Of a stretch of 64,000 nucleotides of DNA, positions 41,686-50,577 are shown in pieces (positions within the stretch are counted from its first letter, which is position 1; the number at the start of each line of letters is the position of its first letter). The translations under genes were made by a program, and so were the position numbers. The DNA comes from Rhodoferax lacus. GTDB taxonomy: Bacteria > Pseudomonadota > Gammaproteobacteria > Burkholderiales > Burkholderiaceae_C. Where the stretch lies: the NCBI RefSeq assembly GCF_003415675.1, contig NZ_QFZK01000004.1, positions 62,001 through 126,000 of the forward strand. The letters are read 5' to 3'. Below the pieces are notes generated by a model, which did no database searches, was not told where the DNA came from, and saw only the letters and a program-made list of their open reading frames with translations.

Positions 41686-42828
41686 ATGACACAAAACACC
41701 CGATTTGATTCGGCCCCCTTTAGCTTGATTGTGCACATCCTGCGCGCGCGCAGGGCATTTAGAGCTGCAGGCGTTTTCTTCGCCATCGCAGCCATGGCGA
41801 TGGCCGCCTGTCTGGTATGGGGAGGTCCCAAACCCTTGCCACCCCTCAGAAGCATAGGCGACCCTTTCAAGGACGTCCGCTTTGACGGCATGCCAGCCCT
41901 GCAAACCTTCACCGCACGCGACGGCACCCCACTGGCCTACCGCCGCTACGACCCTGCAGGCCAGGGCAATGGACGGGGCAGCGTGATGCTGGTGCATGGT
42001 TCCTCCGGCAACAGCAACAGCGTGCATCCCCTGGCGCAGAGTTTTCTGGAGGCGGGCTATACGGTCTATGCCTTTGATATCCGGGGCCATGGCCAATCGG
42101 GTGTCAAAGGGCAGGTCGGCTACATCGGACAACTCGATGATGACCTGGAAGATTTTGTAGGCGCCGCGCAACCCGCCAGGCCGCGCACCTTGCTCGGCTT
42201 TTCTTCCGGCGGCGGGTTTGCGTTGCGGGTGGCGGGCAGCCCGCGCGGTGCACAGTTTGACAACTTCCTGTTCATGGCCCCCTACATTCACTACAAGGCC
42301 ATGACGAACCGCTCAGGCGCTTCCGCCGCCTGGGCCTCTGTAGGCCTTGCGCGCCTGGTGTCCCTGGTGTTGTTGAACCGTGTTGGTGTGCCGACTTTCA
42401 ACGATCTGCCTGTGCTGAATTTCGCCGTTGCCGAGAATCCCAAAGCCGATCTGGTCCGGCAGTATTCCTATGCCCTCGCCGTGAGTTTCCAGCCGCCGGA
42501 CGGCTACCGCGCGGCGATTCGGTCCATCGCCCGCCCGGCCGAGGTGATGGCCGGTGCCGACGACGAACTGTTCTTTGCGGACCAGTACCGTCCCCTGCTG
42601 GATGAGGCCGGGAGGCCCGACATCCCGGTGACGGTTGTGCCGGCAACGGGGCACATCAGCCTCACCCTGTCACCGGCCGGGCGCGCTGCCGCCGTAGCTG
42701 CTGTGCAGCGAATGGACGCACCATTCGAGCTAGCGTGGGCAGCCTGTCCGGTTCCGTGGCGTTCGACGGCACCAGGCGCAGCTCACACCTGTTTCTGCGT
42801 ACCTCCACCGGCCAGGTCCAGCACCTGA
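41686..42828 (+). CDS. Membrane-anchored alpha/beta hydrolase
   Basis: A 380-residue protein with an N-terminal TM anchor (about 27-46) and an alpha/beta-hydrolase fold: oxyanion loop MLVHGSSGNS, FDIRGHGQS, nucleophile elbow LLGFSSGGGFA, acid in VMAGADDELFFADQ, and His in VPATGHISLT. Monoacylglycerol-lipase or lysophospholipase-like. There is no ribosome site before the ATG at 41686, consistent with a leaderless mRNA. The last 35 residues after VAAVQRM are Pro/Ala/Trp-rich and look like read-through into non-coding sequence. Confidence 0.85.
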   Translation: MTQNTRFDSAPFSLIVHILRARRAFRAAGVFFAIAAMAMAACLVWGGPKPLPPLRSIGDPFKDVRFDGMPALQTFTARDGTPLAYRRYDPAGQGNGRGSVMLVHGSSGNSNSVHPLAQSFLEAGYTVYAFDIRGHGQSGVKGQVGYIGQLDDDLEDFVGAAQPARPRTLLGFSSGGGFALRVAGSPRGAQFDNFLFMAPYIHYKAMTNRSGASAAWASVGLARLVSLVLLNRVGVPTFNDLPVLNFAVAENPKADLVRQYSYALAVSFQPPDGYRAAIRSIARPAEVMAGADDELFFADQYRPLLDEAGRPDIPVTVVPATGHISLTLSPAGRAAAVAAVQRMDAPFELAWAACPVPWRSTAPGAAHTCFCVPPPARSST

Positions 42829-42941
42829 GCCCGGCCACGTGCGTTGCTTCTTGGTCCCCAAACGCCTGGGATAGCACCTGGCTTCAAAGACATGCAGCAC
42901 CCTGGCCCTTGATGGCGGTAACCTTGGTCACCGTCTATTGA

Positions 42942-43718
<777 letters not shown>

Positions 43719-43746
43719 GCCCTGAACGCTGGGCTAAGCTGTGCCC

Positions 43747-44424
43747 ATGTCTGCCGATATTGCCGCCATTGTTTTAACCGCCAAGCTGGCCACACTCAGC
43801 ACCGTGCTGCTGCTGTGCCTGGGCACCCCGATTGCGTGGTGGCTGGCGCGCAGCCCCTCCAAATTCAAGACGGTGGTGGGCGCCATCGTTACCCTGCCGC
43901 TGGTGCTGCCGCCGGCCGTGCTGGGGTTTTATCTGCTGGTGCTGATGGGCCCGCAGGGGCCTGTAGGCCAGCTCACGCAGGCCCTGGGCCTGGGCCTCTT
44001 GCCCTTTACCTTTGCCGGGCTGGTGGTGGCCTCGGTGATCTACTCCATGCCCTTTGTCGTGCAGCCGCTGCAACAGGCTTTTCATGCGATAGGCCGCCAG
44101 CCGATGGAGGCCGCCGCCACCCTGCGCGCCTCGCCCTGGGACGCCTTCTTCACCGTGGCCCTGCCGCTGGCCAGGCCCGGCTTCATCACTGCGGCCGTGC
44201 TGGGGTTTGCCCACACCGTGGGCGAGTTCGGCGTGGTGCTGATGATGGGCGGCAACATCCCCGGCAAGACGCAGGTGCTGTCCATGGCCATCTACAACCA
44301 TGTGGAGGCCATGGAATACCGCAACGCGCACTGGCTTGCCGGTGGCATGCTGGTGTTTTCGTTCCTGGTGCTGCTGCTGCTTTACAGCCGTGGCTGGAAC
44401 CGCGGTGCCGAGGTCGTCAAGTGA
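43747..44424 (+). CDS. modB: Molybdate ABC transporter permease ModB
   Basis: A 225-residue integral membrane protein with five to six helices and the permease EAA loop ([27 protein letters not shown]). I use the ATG at 43747; a GTG two codons earlier is in frame. Forms the membrane channel for ModA-delivered molybdate. Confidence 0.93.
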   Translation: MSADIAAIVLTAKLATLSTVLLLCLGTPIAWWLARSPSKFKTVVGAIVTLPLVLPPAVLGFYLLVLMGPQGPVGQLTQALGLGLLPFTFAGLVVASVIYSMPFVVQPLQQAFHAIGRQPMEAAATLRASPWDAFFTVALPLARPGFITAAVLGFAHTVGEFGVVLMMGGNIPGKTQVLSMAIYNHVEAMEYRNAHWLAGGMLVFSFLVLLLLYSRGWNRGAEVVK

Positions 44425-44485
44425 GCGCCGCGCCGGGCTGCCCCAAGCAAGCGCGCACCGCAGCACGCCGTGCGAAGGTGTTGCT

Positions 44486-45556
44486 GTGACCCTTCACGCG
44501 CAGTTCAAGCTCGACTACCCCGGCTTCAGCCTGGATGTGGATCTGCAGCTGCCGGCCAAGGGCATCACCGCGCTGTTTGGCCCCTCGGGCTGCGGCAAGA
44601 CCACGCTGCTGCGCTGCATGGCGGGTCTTACGCGTGCGGACCAGGGCCAGCTCAGCCTGCAGGGCGAGGTCTGGCAGAGCGCCACGCAGTTCCTGCCGGT
44701 GCACCAGCGCGCGCTGGGCTATGTGTTCCAGGAGGCCGCACTCTTTGGCCACCTGAGCGTGCGGCGCAACCTGCTGTATGGCCAGTCCCGCGTGGCCGCA
44801 TCAGCGCGCCAGGTGGACTTTGACAGCATGGTGCAACTGCTGGGCATTGGGCACCTGCTGGAGCGCCTGCCCCTGCACCTGTCGGGCGGCGAGCGCCAAC
44901 GTGTGGCCATTGCCCGTGCCCTCTTGACCAGCCCGCGCCTACTGCTCATGGACGAGCCGCTGGCCGCGCTGGACCTGGCACGCAAGCAAGAATTTCTGCC
45001 CTACCTGGAGCGCCTGCACGACGAGCTGGCCATTCCGGTGGTCTACGTCAGCCACGCACCCGACGAGGTGGCACGCCTGGCAGACCACCTGGTGGTGATG
45101 CAGCAGGGGCGCGCCGTGGCCGTGGGGCCGCTGACCGAAACCCTGGCGCGCCTGGACCTGCCGGTGCACTTGGGCGAAGACGCCGGTGTGGTGCTGCAGG
45201 CCGTGGTGGTGGAGCGCGACACGCAGTGGCATCTGGCACGTGTGGCCTTTGAAGGTGGCAGCCTGTGGGTGCGCGATGGTGGCCACGCCACAGGGCAGGC
45301 GGTGCGCGTGCGCATTCTGGCGCGCGACGTCAGCATTGCGCTGCAGCCGGTAAGCGGCATCAGCATCCAGAACTGCCTGAGCGCCACGGTGGAGCAGATG
45401 GTGGATGACTACCACCCGGCCCTGTGCCTGTTGCGTCTGCGCCTGGGCGCCGCGCCCTTGCTCGCGCGCGTGACGCAGCGCTCGGCGCACGCACTGGAGC
45501 TGGCAGCAGGCAAGCCGGTGTGGGTGCAGATCAAGGCGGTAGCGCTGATAGGCTGA
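44486..45556 (+). CDS. modC: Molybdate ABC transporter ATP-binding protein ModC
   Basis: A 356-residue ATPase: Walker A GPSGCGKTT, signature [14 protein letters not shown], Walker B LLLMDEPLAALD, and a C-terminal molybdate-binding (MOP/TOBE) domain at about 285-356. The start is the GTG at 44486, preceded by GAAGG at seven bases; no suitable ATG exists. There is a 61-bp gap after modB. Confidence 0.93.
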   Translation: MTLHAQFKLDYPGFSLDVDLQLPAKGITALFGPSGCGKTTLLRCMAGLTRADQGQLSLQGEVWQSATQFLPVHQRALGYVFQEAALFGHLSVRRNLLYGQSRVAASARQVDFDSMVQLLGIGHLLERLPLHLSGGERQRVAIARALLTSPRLLLMDEPLAALDLARKQEFLPYLERLHDELAIPVVYVSHAPDEVARLADHLVVMQQGRAVAVGPLTETLARLDLPVHLGEDAGVVLQAVVVERDTQWHLARVAFEGGSLWVRDGGHATGQAVRVRILARDVSIALQPVSGISIQNCLSATVEQMVDDYHPALCLLRLRLGAAPLLARVTQRSAHALELAAGKPVWVQIKAVALIG

Positions 45557-45616
45557 AGCTCCCTTACCATCGCTGGCCTTGACCCTGTCTGCACACCATT
45601 GATCCGGGAACCCGCC

Positions 45617-46420
45617 ATGCCACGCTTTGCCGCCAACCTCACCATGCTCTACAACGAGCACAACTTTCTGGACCGCTTTGCAGCGGCCGCACAAGACGGC
45701 TTTTGCGCTGTCGAGTTCCTGTTCCCCTACGAACAGGCTGCCAAGGACTTGGCGTTGCGCCTGCAGGACAACGGGCTGCAGCAGGTGCTGTTCAACGCGC
45801 CCCCGGGCGACTGGGCTGCGGGTGAGCGCGGTCTGGCCTGCCTGCCGGGGCGCGAGGCCGCGTTCCGCGACAGCATGGAGCGCGCGTTGGACTATGCCCA
45901 TACCTTGCAGTGCCCGCGCATCCACGTCATGGCGGGCCTGGCACCTGCTGGCGCCGATGCGTCAGCCCTGCGGGCCACCTATCTGGCCAACCTGGCTTGG
46001 GCTGCGAACGCCGCCGCTGCTGCCGGGCGTGAGGTGCTCATAGAGCCCATCAACCAGCGCGACATGCCCGGCTATTTCCTGAACCGCCAGGACGCGGCAC
46101 ACGCCATCGTGCAGGAGCTCAATGCCCCCAACCTCAAGGTGCAGTTCGACCTCTACCACTGCCAGGTTGTCGAAGGCGATGTGGCCACCAAGATCCGCCA
46201 CTACCTGCCCACCGGCCGCGTCGGCCATATGCAAATGGCCAGCGTGCCCGAGCGCCACGAGCCCGATGGCGGCGAGCTGAACTACAGCTACCTGTTTGCG
46301 GTGCTGGACGAAGTCAGCCAGGCCTGCGGCTGGGAGGGGTGGTTGGGCTGTGAATACCGGCCCCGGCTGGGCGCGGTGGCGGGTGCCACGTCGCAGGGCT
46401 TGGGCTGGATGCGGGGGTGA
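45617..46420 (+). CDS. Hydroxypyruvate / 2-oxotetronate isomerase
   Basis: A 267-residue TIM-barrel isomerase of the Hyi/OtnI family, starting with [20 protein letters not shown]. Metal and catalytic residues are seen in [24 protein letters not shown] and LGCEYRP. It interconverts hydroxypyruvate with tartronate semialdehyde, or isomerises 2-oxo-tetronates. It follows modC by 60 bp and no other genes of the pathway are present, so the substrate is undecided. Confidence 0.88.
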   Translation: MPRFAANLTMLYNEHNFLDRFAAAAQDGFCAVEFLFPYEQAAKDLALRLQDNGLQQVLFNAPPGDWAAGERGLACLPGREAAFRDSMERALDYAHTLQCPRIHVMAGLAPAGADASALRATYLANLAWAANAAAAAGREVLIEPINQRDMPGYFLNRQDAAHAIVQELNAPNLKVQFDLYHCQVVEGDVATKIRHYLPTGRVGHMQMASVPERHEPDGGELNYSYLFAVLDEVSQACGWEGWLGCEYRPRLGAVAGATSQGLGWMRG

Positions 46421-46482
46421 GCAGGCTCTTGGCGGCTGGTACATCGCCCGCGCCGCGCACAATGCCTTCGGCCCTTTGGCAC

Positions 46483-47109
46483 TCAGGCGGTCCGGGTCCC
46501 CGCATAGCATTCCTGAATACCTTGGCGCACCGCCTGGGCAAAGACTTGCAGGCGCGGCGTGGCCACCAGCCCAGCCGCACTGTTGTGGTCCAGAAACAGC
46601 GAGCTGCGCAGCCCGCGTGAGAGCTCCAACTGCACGCCCCGCCCGGACTGCCCCAGGTTGCAGATGTTTTGCGCATGCCGGCCCTGCAGGCGGGGGTTGT
46701 GGTGCGGCTCCACCGCAAAGCCGCAGGCACCCAGCGTGCGCTCCAGATGTGTGCCCAGCGCCTCGTCCAGCCCGCCCAAAAAAACCACATCGCGGCTGCT
46801 TTTTTCGCCGTGCACCGTGAGCACACTGTGGGCCGTGGCAATCAGCGCGTGGCAGCGCGGCTCGTCAAAGCAGGTGCTGGTGATGTGCAGGTCCTGGTTG
46901 TTGCCGGGCTTGAGGCCGCAAAAGCTGTAATAGCTCAGCACATCCGCGGCAATGGCTGCTGCGATGGCCGTGGTGCCGGTCTCAATGAAGCCGCCATGCG
47001 GCGCCAGGATGGCAACGCGTGACTGGCGCTGCTGCACGGCAATGGCGTAGTCGCGCCCCTCCACCTCGTTTTGGCGCAGCGCGTGGTAACTGGGATAACG
47101 GTCGGCCAT
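46483..47109 (-). CDS. Poly-gamma-glutamate hydrolase family protein
   Basis: A 208-residue soluble protein matching the family of zinc-dependent phage and Bacillus poly-gamma-glutamate hydrolases: VAILAPHGGFIETGTTAIA (metal-binding His and Glu), LHITSTCFDEP, SRDVVFLGGLD, QNICNLGQSGRGVQLELSRG. No signal peptide, so cytoplasmic. The start at 47109 opens directly before the family core. Natural substrate in a proteobacterium is unknown. Confidence 0.82.
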   Translation of the reverse strand: MADRYPSYHALRQNEVEGRDYAIAVQQRQSRVAILAPHGGFIETGTTAIAAAIAADVLSYYSFCGLKPGNNQDLHITSTCFDEPRCHALIATAHSVLTVHGEKSSRDVVFLGGLDEALGTHLERTLGACGFAVEPHHNPRLQGRHAQNICNLGQSGRGVQLELSRGLRSSLFLDHNSAAGLVATPRLQVFAQAVRQGIQECYAGTRTA

Positions 47110-47250
47110 GGCAGCTACTGTAAGCGGCAATGCGCACGGCCGGTTACCGCGGGTTTTGCCCTTGCCTGCCATGGCGGGCCCGCCAGCCCCTACACTGGCG
47201 CACACGCGTTGCACCCAAGCACGCAACCACTACCAGACAGGACTCCTCCC

Positions 47251-47625
47251 ATGATCGGCTACACCACCCTAGGCACCAACGACCTGCCCCGCGCCATTGC
47301 GTTTTACGACACCCTGTTTGCCGAAGTTGGCGCGACACAAATGGCCCAGTTCGGCCGTGGCGTGGGCTGGGGCGTCAGCGCGGACCAGCCCCTGTTTGCT
47401 GTGATGACGCCGTTTGACGGCCAGCCCGCCAGCGTGGGCAACGGCGTCATGGTCAGCCTGGCCTGCAGCAGCCATGCCCAGGTGCTTGCCCTGTATGCCA
47501 AAGCGCTGGCTCTGGGCGGCGTGGACGAGGGCGCGCCGGGCTACCGGGGTGACGAATACTTTGGCGCCTACTTCCGCGACCTGGATGGCAACAAGCTGGC
47601 CGCCTTCTGCTACACCCCGGCATAA
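47251..47625 (+). CDS. VOC-family (glyoxalase-like) protein
   Basis: A 124-residue single VOC module starting IGYTTLGTNDLPRAIAFYDTLF and ending YFRDLDGNKLAAFCY. Metal ligands by family are probably the N-terminal Tyr/Thr position and the C-terminal Lys/Cys region, but are not diagnostic. Substrate unknown. The gene stands alone. Confidence 0.85.
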   Translation: MIGYTTLGTNDLPRAIAFYDTLFAEVGATQMAQFGRGVGWGVSADQPLFAVMTPFDGQPASVGNGVMVSLACSSHAQVLALYAKALALGGVDEGAPGYRGDEYFGAYFRDLDGNKLAAFCYTPA

Positions 47626-47629
47626 CTGT

Positions 47630-47735
47630 TGCCCCCAGGCTCCCCGCTGCGCGTGGTTCGCTGCCCCCCGAGGGGGCTGTCCCGCCTTGGGGCGGCCCGG
47701 CGGCGGGACGTTGCCCCCACGCTCCCCGGGGGGTG
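47630..47735. repeat. GC-rich dispersed-type intergenic repeat with hairpins
   Basis: Contains the hairpin GCCCCCCGAGGGGGC (47663-47677), the imperfect palindrome CCGCCTTGGGGCGG (47682-47695) and the phrase TTGCCCCCACGCTCCCC. Similar GC-rich hairpin repeats are familiar to me after genes in Comamonadaceae. It may end transcription of the VOC gene. Confidence 0.6.
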
Positions 47736-47764
47736 TAACCGGATTTAGGTGAACCGCCTTAGGT

Positions 47765-47795
47765 TTGTGCAAAACATAGGGTTAACCCTTATAAT
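47765..47795 (+). promoter_or_regulatory. Promoter with perfect palindrome in the spacer
   Basis: A TATAAT -10 (47790-47795) and a weak TTGTGC -35 (47765-47770, 19-bp spacer). The spacer contains AGGGTTAACCCT (47778-47789), a perfect 12-bp palindrome well placed to act as a repressor site for the downstream small genes. Confidence 0.6.
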
Positions 47796-47826
47796 TAAGT
47801 CACCAAACTTTATTAAAGGGCTCACC

Positions 47827-48012
47827 ATGTCCCACTTTGTCGAGTTCATCAAAACTCTGGTTCCCCATTTCCCCTCGCAGCAGGAGCTCGATGAGCAGTA
47901 CCTGAGCGAGTCTGTTGACGTCTATGACGTCGAGCGCCGCATTTTCGAAATCGACCATCGCGGCTCCCAGACCGAGCAGCAGGGCATCGCATTGGGCGGG
48001 GCCTTGCACTGA
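47827..48012 (+). CDS. DUF3563 small protein
   Basis: A 61-residue protein of the DUF3563 pattern: an amphipathic start (FVEFIKTLVPHFP) and then EQYLSESVDVYDVERRIFEID. Unknown function, widespread in Burkholderiales. Its TGA overlaps the ATG of the next gene. Confidence 0.8.
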   Translation: MSHFVEFIKTLVPHFPSQQELDEQYLSESVDVYDVERRIFEIDHRGSQTEQQGIALGGALH

Positions 48013-48239
48013 TGGGGGGCGCTGTGGACTACAGCTTTGGCGTGCCGTCGGTGATGGCAGAGCTGGCGCGTGTGGGCAGTGATGTGCTGGCCCTTCCGTT
48101 TGACATGGCCCGTGAGCAGTACGCCAAGTCGGTTCGCGCCGGTCTGGTGGAGCGTTCCATGATTGCGTCCGCCAAGTTCGAACACGCGGTCAGCGCGCTG
48201 GAGCGGTTCACCTTGGGCGGCATGGCGCGGCGCTACTGA
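48012..48239 (+). CDS. Small hypothetical protein coupled to DUF3563
   Basis: A 75-residue helical protein (MAREQYAKSVRAGLVERSM, FEHAVSALERF) starting at a TGATG overlap with the DUF3563 gene and followed by a strong terminator. I do not recognise it. Tight coupling suggests a shared role with DUF3563. Confidence 0.68.
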   Translation: MGGAVDYSFGVPSVMAELARVGSDVLALPFDMAREQYAKSVRAGLVERSMIASAKFEHAVSALERFTLGGMARRY

Positions 48240-48268
48240 ATTTTCCAGGCGCCCCACAGGCGCTCATG

Positions 48269-48309
48269 AAAAAAAAGGCCCCCGGCAATTGCTTGCCGGG
48301 GGCCTTTTG
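48269..48309. terminator. Strong bidirectional terminator
   Basis: GGCCCCCGGCAA and its complement form a 12-bp stem with a four-base loop, flanked by A8 and T4. It serves the DUF3563 pair and the convergent lactate operon. Confidence 0.93.
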
Positions 48310-48344
48310 CGTGGGGCTGGCGCCAGGGGGCGCCAGCAAGCCCC

Positions 48345-48797
48345 TCAAGGCTGTCGCACGATCAGCAGCGACATCAGGCTGATGCGCGTCAGGTTTTCGG
48401 CCACGCTGCCCACTAGCAAGCGCTCAAAACCGCGCACGCCGTGCGCCCCGATCACCAGCAGATCGGCCCCCCAGCCCTGGGCGGCATCGGCAATGGCTTC
48501 GGCCACGCGCCGGTTGGCCGACTCGATCAGCAGACGTTCGGCCTGGCAGCCCGCCGCCGTGGCGCGGGCCACGGCCTCGTCCAGCATGGCATTGGCACCG
48601 GTACGGATTTCGGCCTTGATCTTGTCCACGTCAATGTAGGAGCCCAGGCCCATGCCATGCTGCATCAGGCCGGACTCGTCGGCCACAAAGGTCACGCAGA
48701 TGCTGGCCTTGAGGGCACCGCCCAGGGCAATGGCTTCGTCCAGCGCCTTGCGCGCAGTGGAGCTGTTGTCGATAGCGACAAATATCTTTTTGTACAT
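48345..48797 (-). CDS. Universal stress protein (UspA family)
   Basis: A 150-residue Usp domain with the ATP-binding pattern G-x2-G-x9-G-S (GAHGVRGFERLLVGS) and the N-terminal IFVAIDNSSTARKALDEA. It is the last gene of the lactate operon, 15 bp after lldP, so it is co-expressed with lactate uptake. Confidence 0.92.
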   Translation of the reverse strand: MYKKIFVAIDNSSTARKALDEAIALGGALKASICVTFVADESGLMQHGMGLGSYIDVDKIKAEIRTGANAMLDEAVARATAAGCQAERLLIESANRRVAEAIADAAQGWGADLLVIGAHGVRGFERLLVGSVAENLTRISLMSLLIVRQP

Positions 48798-48812
48798 GGT
48801 GTTGGCTTTCGG

Positions 48813-50474
48813 TTAGTGGATGACCATTTGGGTGAACGGCCAGACGTAGGCCTGCAGCGTCACAAACCCGCCGACCAGGCAGGCCAGGGCGATGGAATGG
48901 AAGAACACGTAGCGCAGGATGTCGCCTTCGTGGTTGAACCAGCGGGTGGCAGTGGAGGCGACCACGATGGATTGCGCATCGATCATCTTGCCCATCACGC
49001 CGCCCGAGCTGTTGGCCGCACCCATCAGGTTGGGTGAGAGTCCCAGCTGTTCAGCCGCCACCTTCTGCATGCCGCCAAACAGCACATTGGAGGCGGTGTC
49101 CGAGCCGGTCATGGCCACGCCGACCCAGCCCATCAGGGTGCCGAAGAAGGGGTAGAACACGCCGGTGTTGGCGAATGCCAGGCCCAGTGTGGTGTCGGTG
49201 CCGGAGTAGCGCGTGAGGGTGCCCAGGCCCAGCATCAGCACGATGGTAGCCAGCGAGTAGCGCACCAGCCAGGCGGTGCGGCCAAAGGTCTTGACGATCT
49301 CCCAGGGCTTGTAGCTCATCACCAGCGCGCCGATGACAGCCGCCAGCAAAATTCCGGTGCCGGTGGCCGACAGCAGGTTGAGCGTGTAGATGGCGGCTTC
49401 CTTGGTGGGCTGGGCCACCACAGGGGCCACTTTTTCCACCATGTTGTGCAGGCCGGTCATTTCGAACTTGGGTGCGTAAATGCCGTTCAGAAAGGCCTTG
49501 ACCGGGGGCAGGCCCCAGACAAACACAAAGCCGGTCAGGATGGCCCAGGGGGTCCAGGCCTTGATCAGCGCTTCGCGGCTGTGCACCACGGGTGCCACTT
49601 CTTCCTTGGCTTCGCCGCCGTCGGTTTCGTGGCCCTTCAGCGAAGGCGAGCGCCAGATCTTCTTGGGCTGCCAGACGCGCAGGAACAGGATCAGCGCGAC
49701 CATGGACACAATGGCGGCAATGATGTCCACCAGCTCCGGGCCGATGAAGTTCGACACCAGGTACTGCGGAATGGCAAACGACAGGCCGGTGACCAGAATC
49801 GCCGGCCAGATTTCCATCATGGCCTTGCGTCCGGCAAAGGCCCAGATCAGCCAGAACGGCACCAGGAGCGAGAAGAAGGGCAACTGGCGGCCGATCATGG
49901 CGGTGACTTCCATCAGGTCATAGCCGTGCACCTTGGCCAGTGTGATCACTGGCGTGCCCAGCGCGCCGAAGGCCACCGGTGCGGTGTTGGCGATCAGGCT
50001 CAAACCGGATGCAGCCAGGGGTGAGAAGCCCAGGCCGATCAGAATGCCCGCGGTCACCGCCACCGGTGTGCCAAAGCCTGCAGCACCTTCAAAGAAGGCG
50101 CCAAAGCAAAAGGCAATCAGCAGCAGTTGCAGGCGCCGGTCACTGGTGATGCCAGAGAGCGAATCCTGCAGCACCTTGAAGCTGCCGTTCTGTTCGGCGA
50201 GCTGCTGCAAAAAGATGATGTTGAGCACAATCCAGCCGATGGGCAAGAGGCCGGTGAAGCCGCCGAAAATGGCAGCCTTGCCCGCCATTTCGGCCGGCAT
50301 GCCATAGGCCAGCACGGCAATGGCCAGGGCAGAGAGCAGGCCCAGGCCCGCCGCAATATGCGCCTTGATGTGCAGAAAGCCCAGGCAGATCAGCATGACC
50401 GCCACGGGAACGGCGGCCAGCAGGGTCGAGATGACCATGTTGCCGAAGGGATCGTAAATTTGTTGCCAGATCAT
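48813..50474 (-). CDS. lldP: L-lactate permease LldP
   Basis: A 553-residue transporter with 12-14 helices and LctP-family motifs (FCFGAFFEGAAGFGTPVAVTA, GWVGVAMTGSDTASNVLFGG, NSSGGVMGKMIDAQSIVVA). It imports lactate (and glycolate) with protons. Ribosome site GAGGAGAT before the ATG at 50474. It lies 103 bp after the dehydrogenase gene on the same strand. Confidence 0.94.
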   Translation of the reverse strand: MIWQQIYDPFGNMVISTLLAAVPVAVMLICLGFLHIKAHIAAGLGLLSALAIAVLAYGMPAEMAGKAAIFGGFTGLLPIGWIVLNIIFLQQLAEQNGSFKVLQDSLSGITSDRRLQLLLIAFCFGAFFEGAAGFGTPVAVTAGILIGLGFSPLAASGLSLIANTAPVAFGALGTPVITLAKVHGYDLMEVTAMIGRQLPFFSLLVPFWLIWAFAGRKAMMEIWPAILVTGLSFAIPQYLVSNFIGPELVDIIAAIVSMVALILFLRVWQPKKIWRSPSLKGHETDGGEAKEEVAPVVHSREALIKAWTPWAILTGFVFVWGLPPVKAFLNGIYAPKFEMTGLHNMVEKVAPVVAQPTKEAAIYTLNLLSATGTGILLAAVIGALVMSYKPWEIVKTFGRTAWLVRYSLATIVLMLGLGTLTRYSGTDTTLGLAFANTGVFYPFFGTLMGWVGVAMTGSDTASNVLFGGMQKVAAEQLGLSPNLMGAANSSGGVMGKMIDAQSIVVASTATRWFNHEGDILRYVFFHSIALACLVGGFVTLQAYVWPFTQMVIH

Positions 50475-50577
50475 GAATATCTCCTCATTGGTTTTTGAGT
50501 TGCAGAGTGCATTGAAAAAAGGGTGAAACGCTGAAAGGGGGGTGGGCTGGCGCCTGCGCGCGGGCGGAGGTGTTTGT

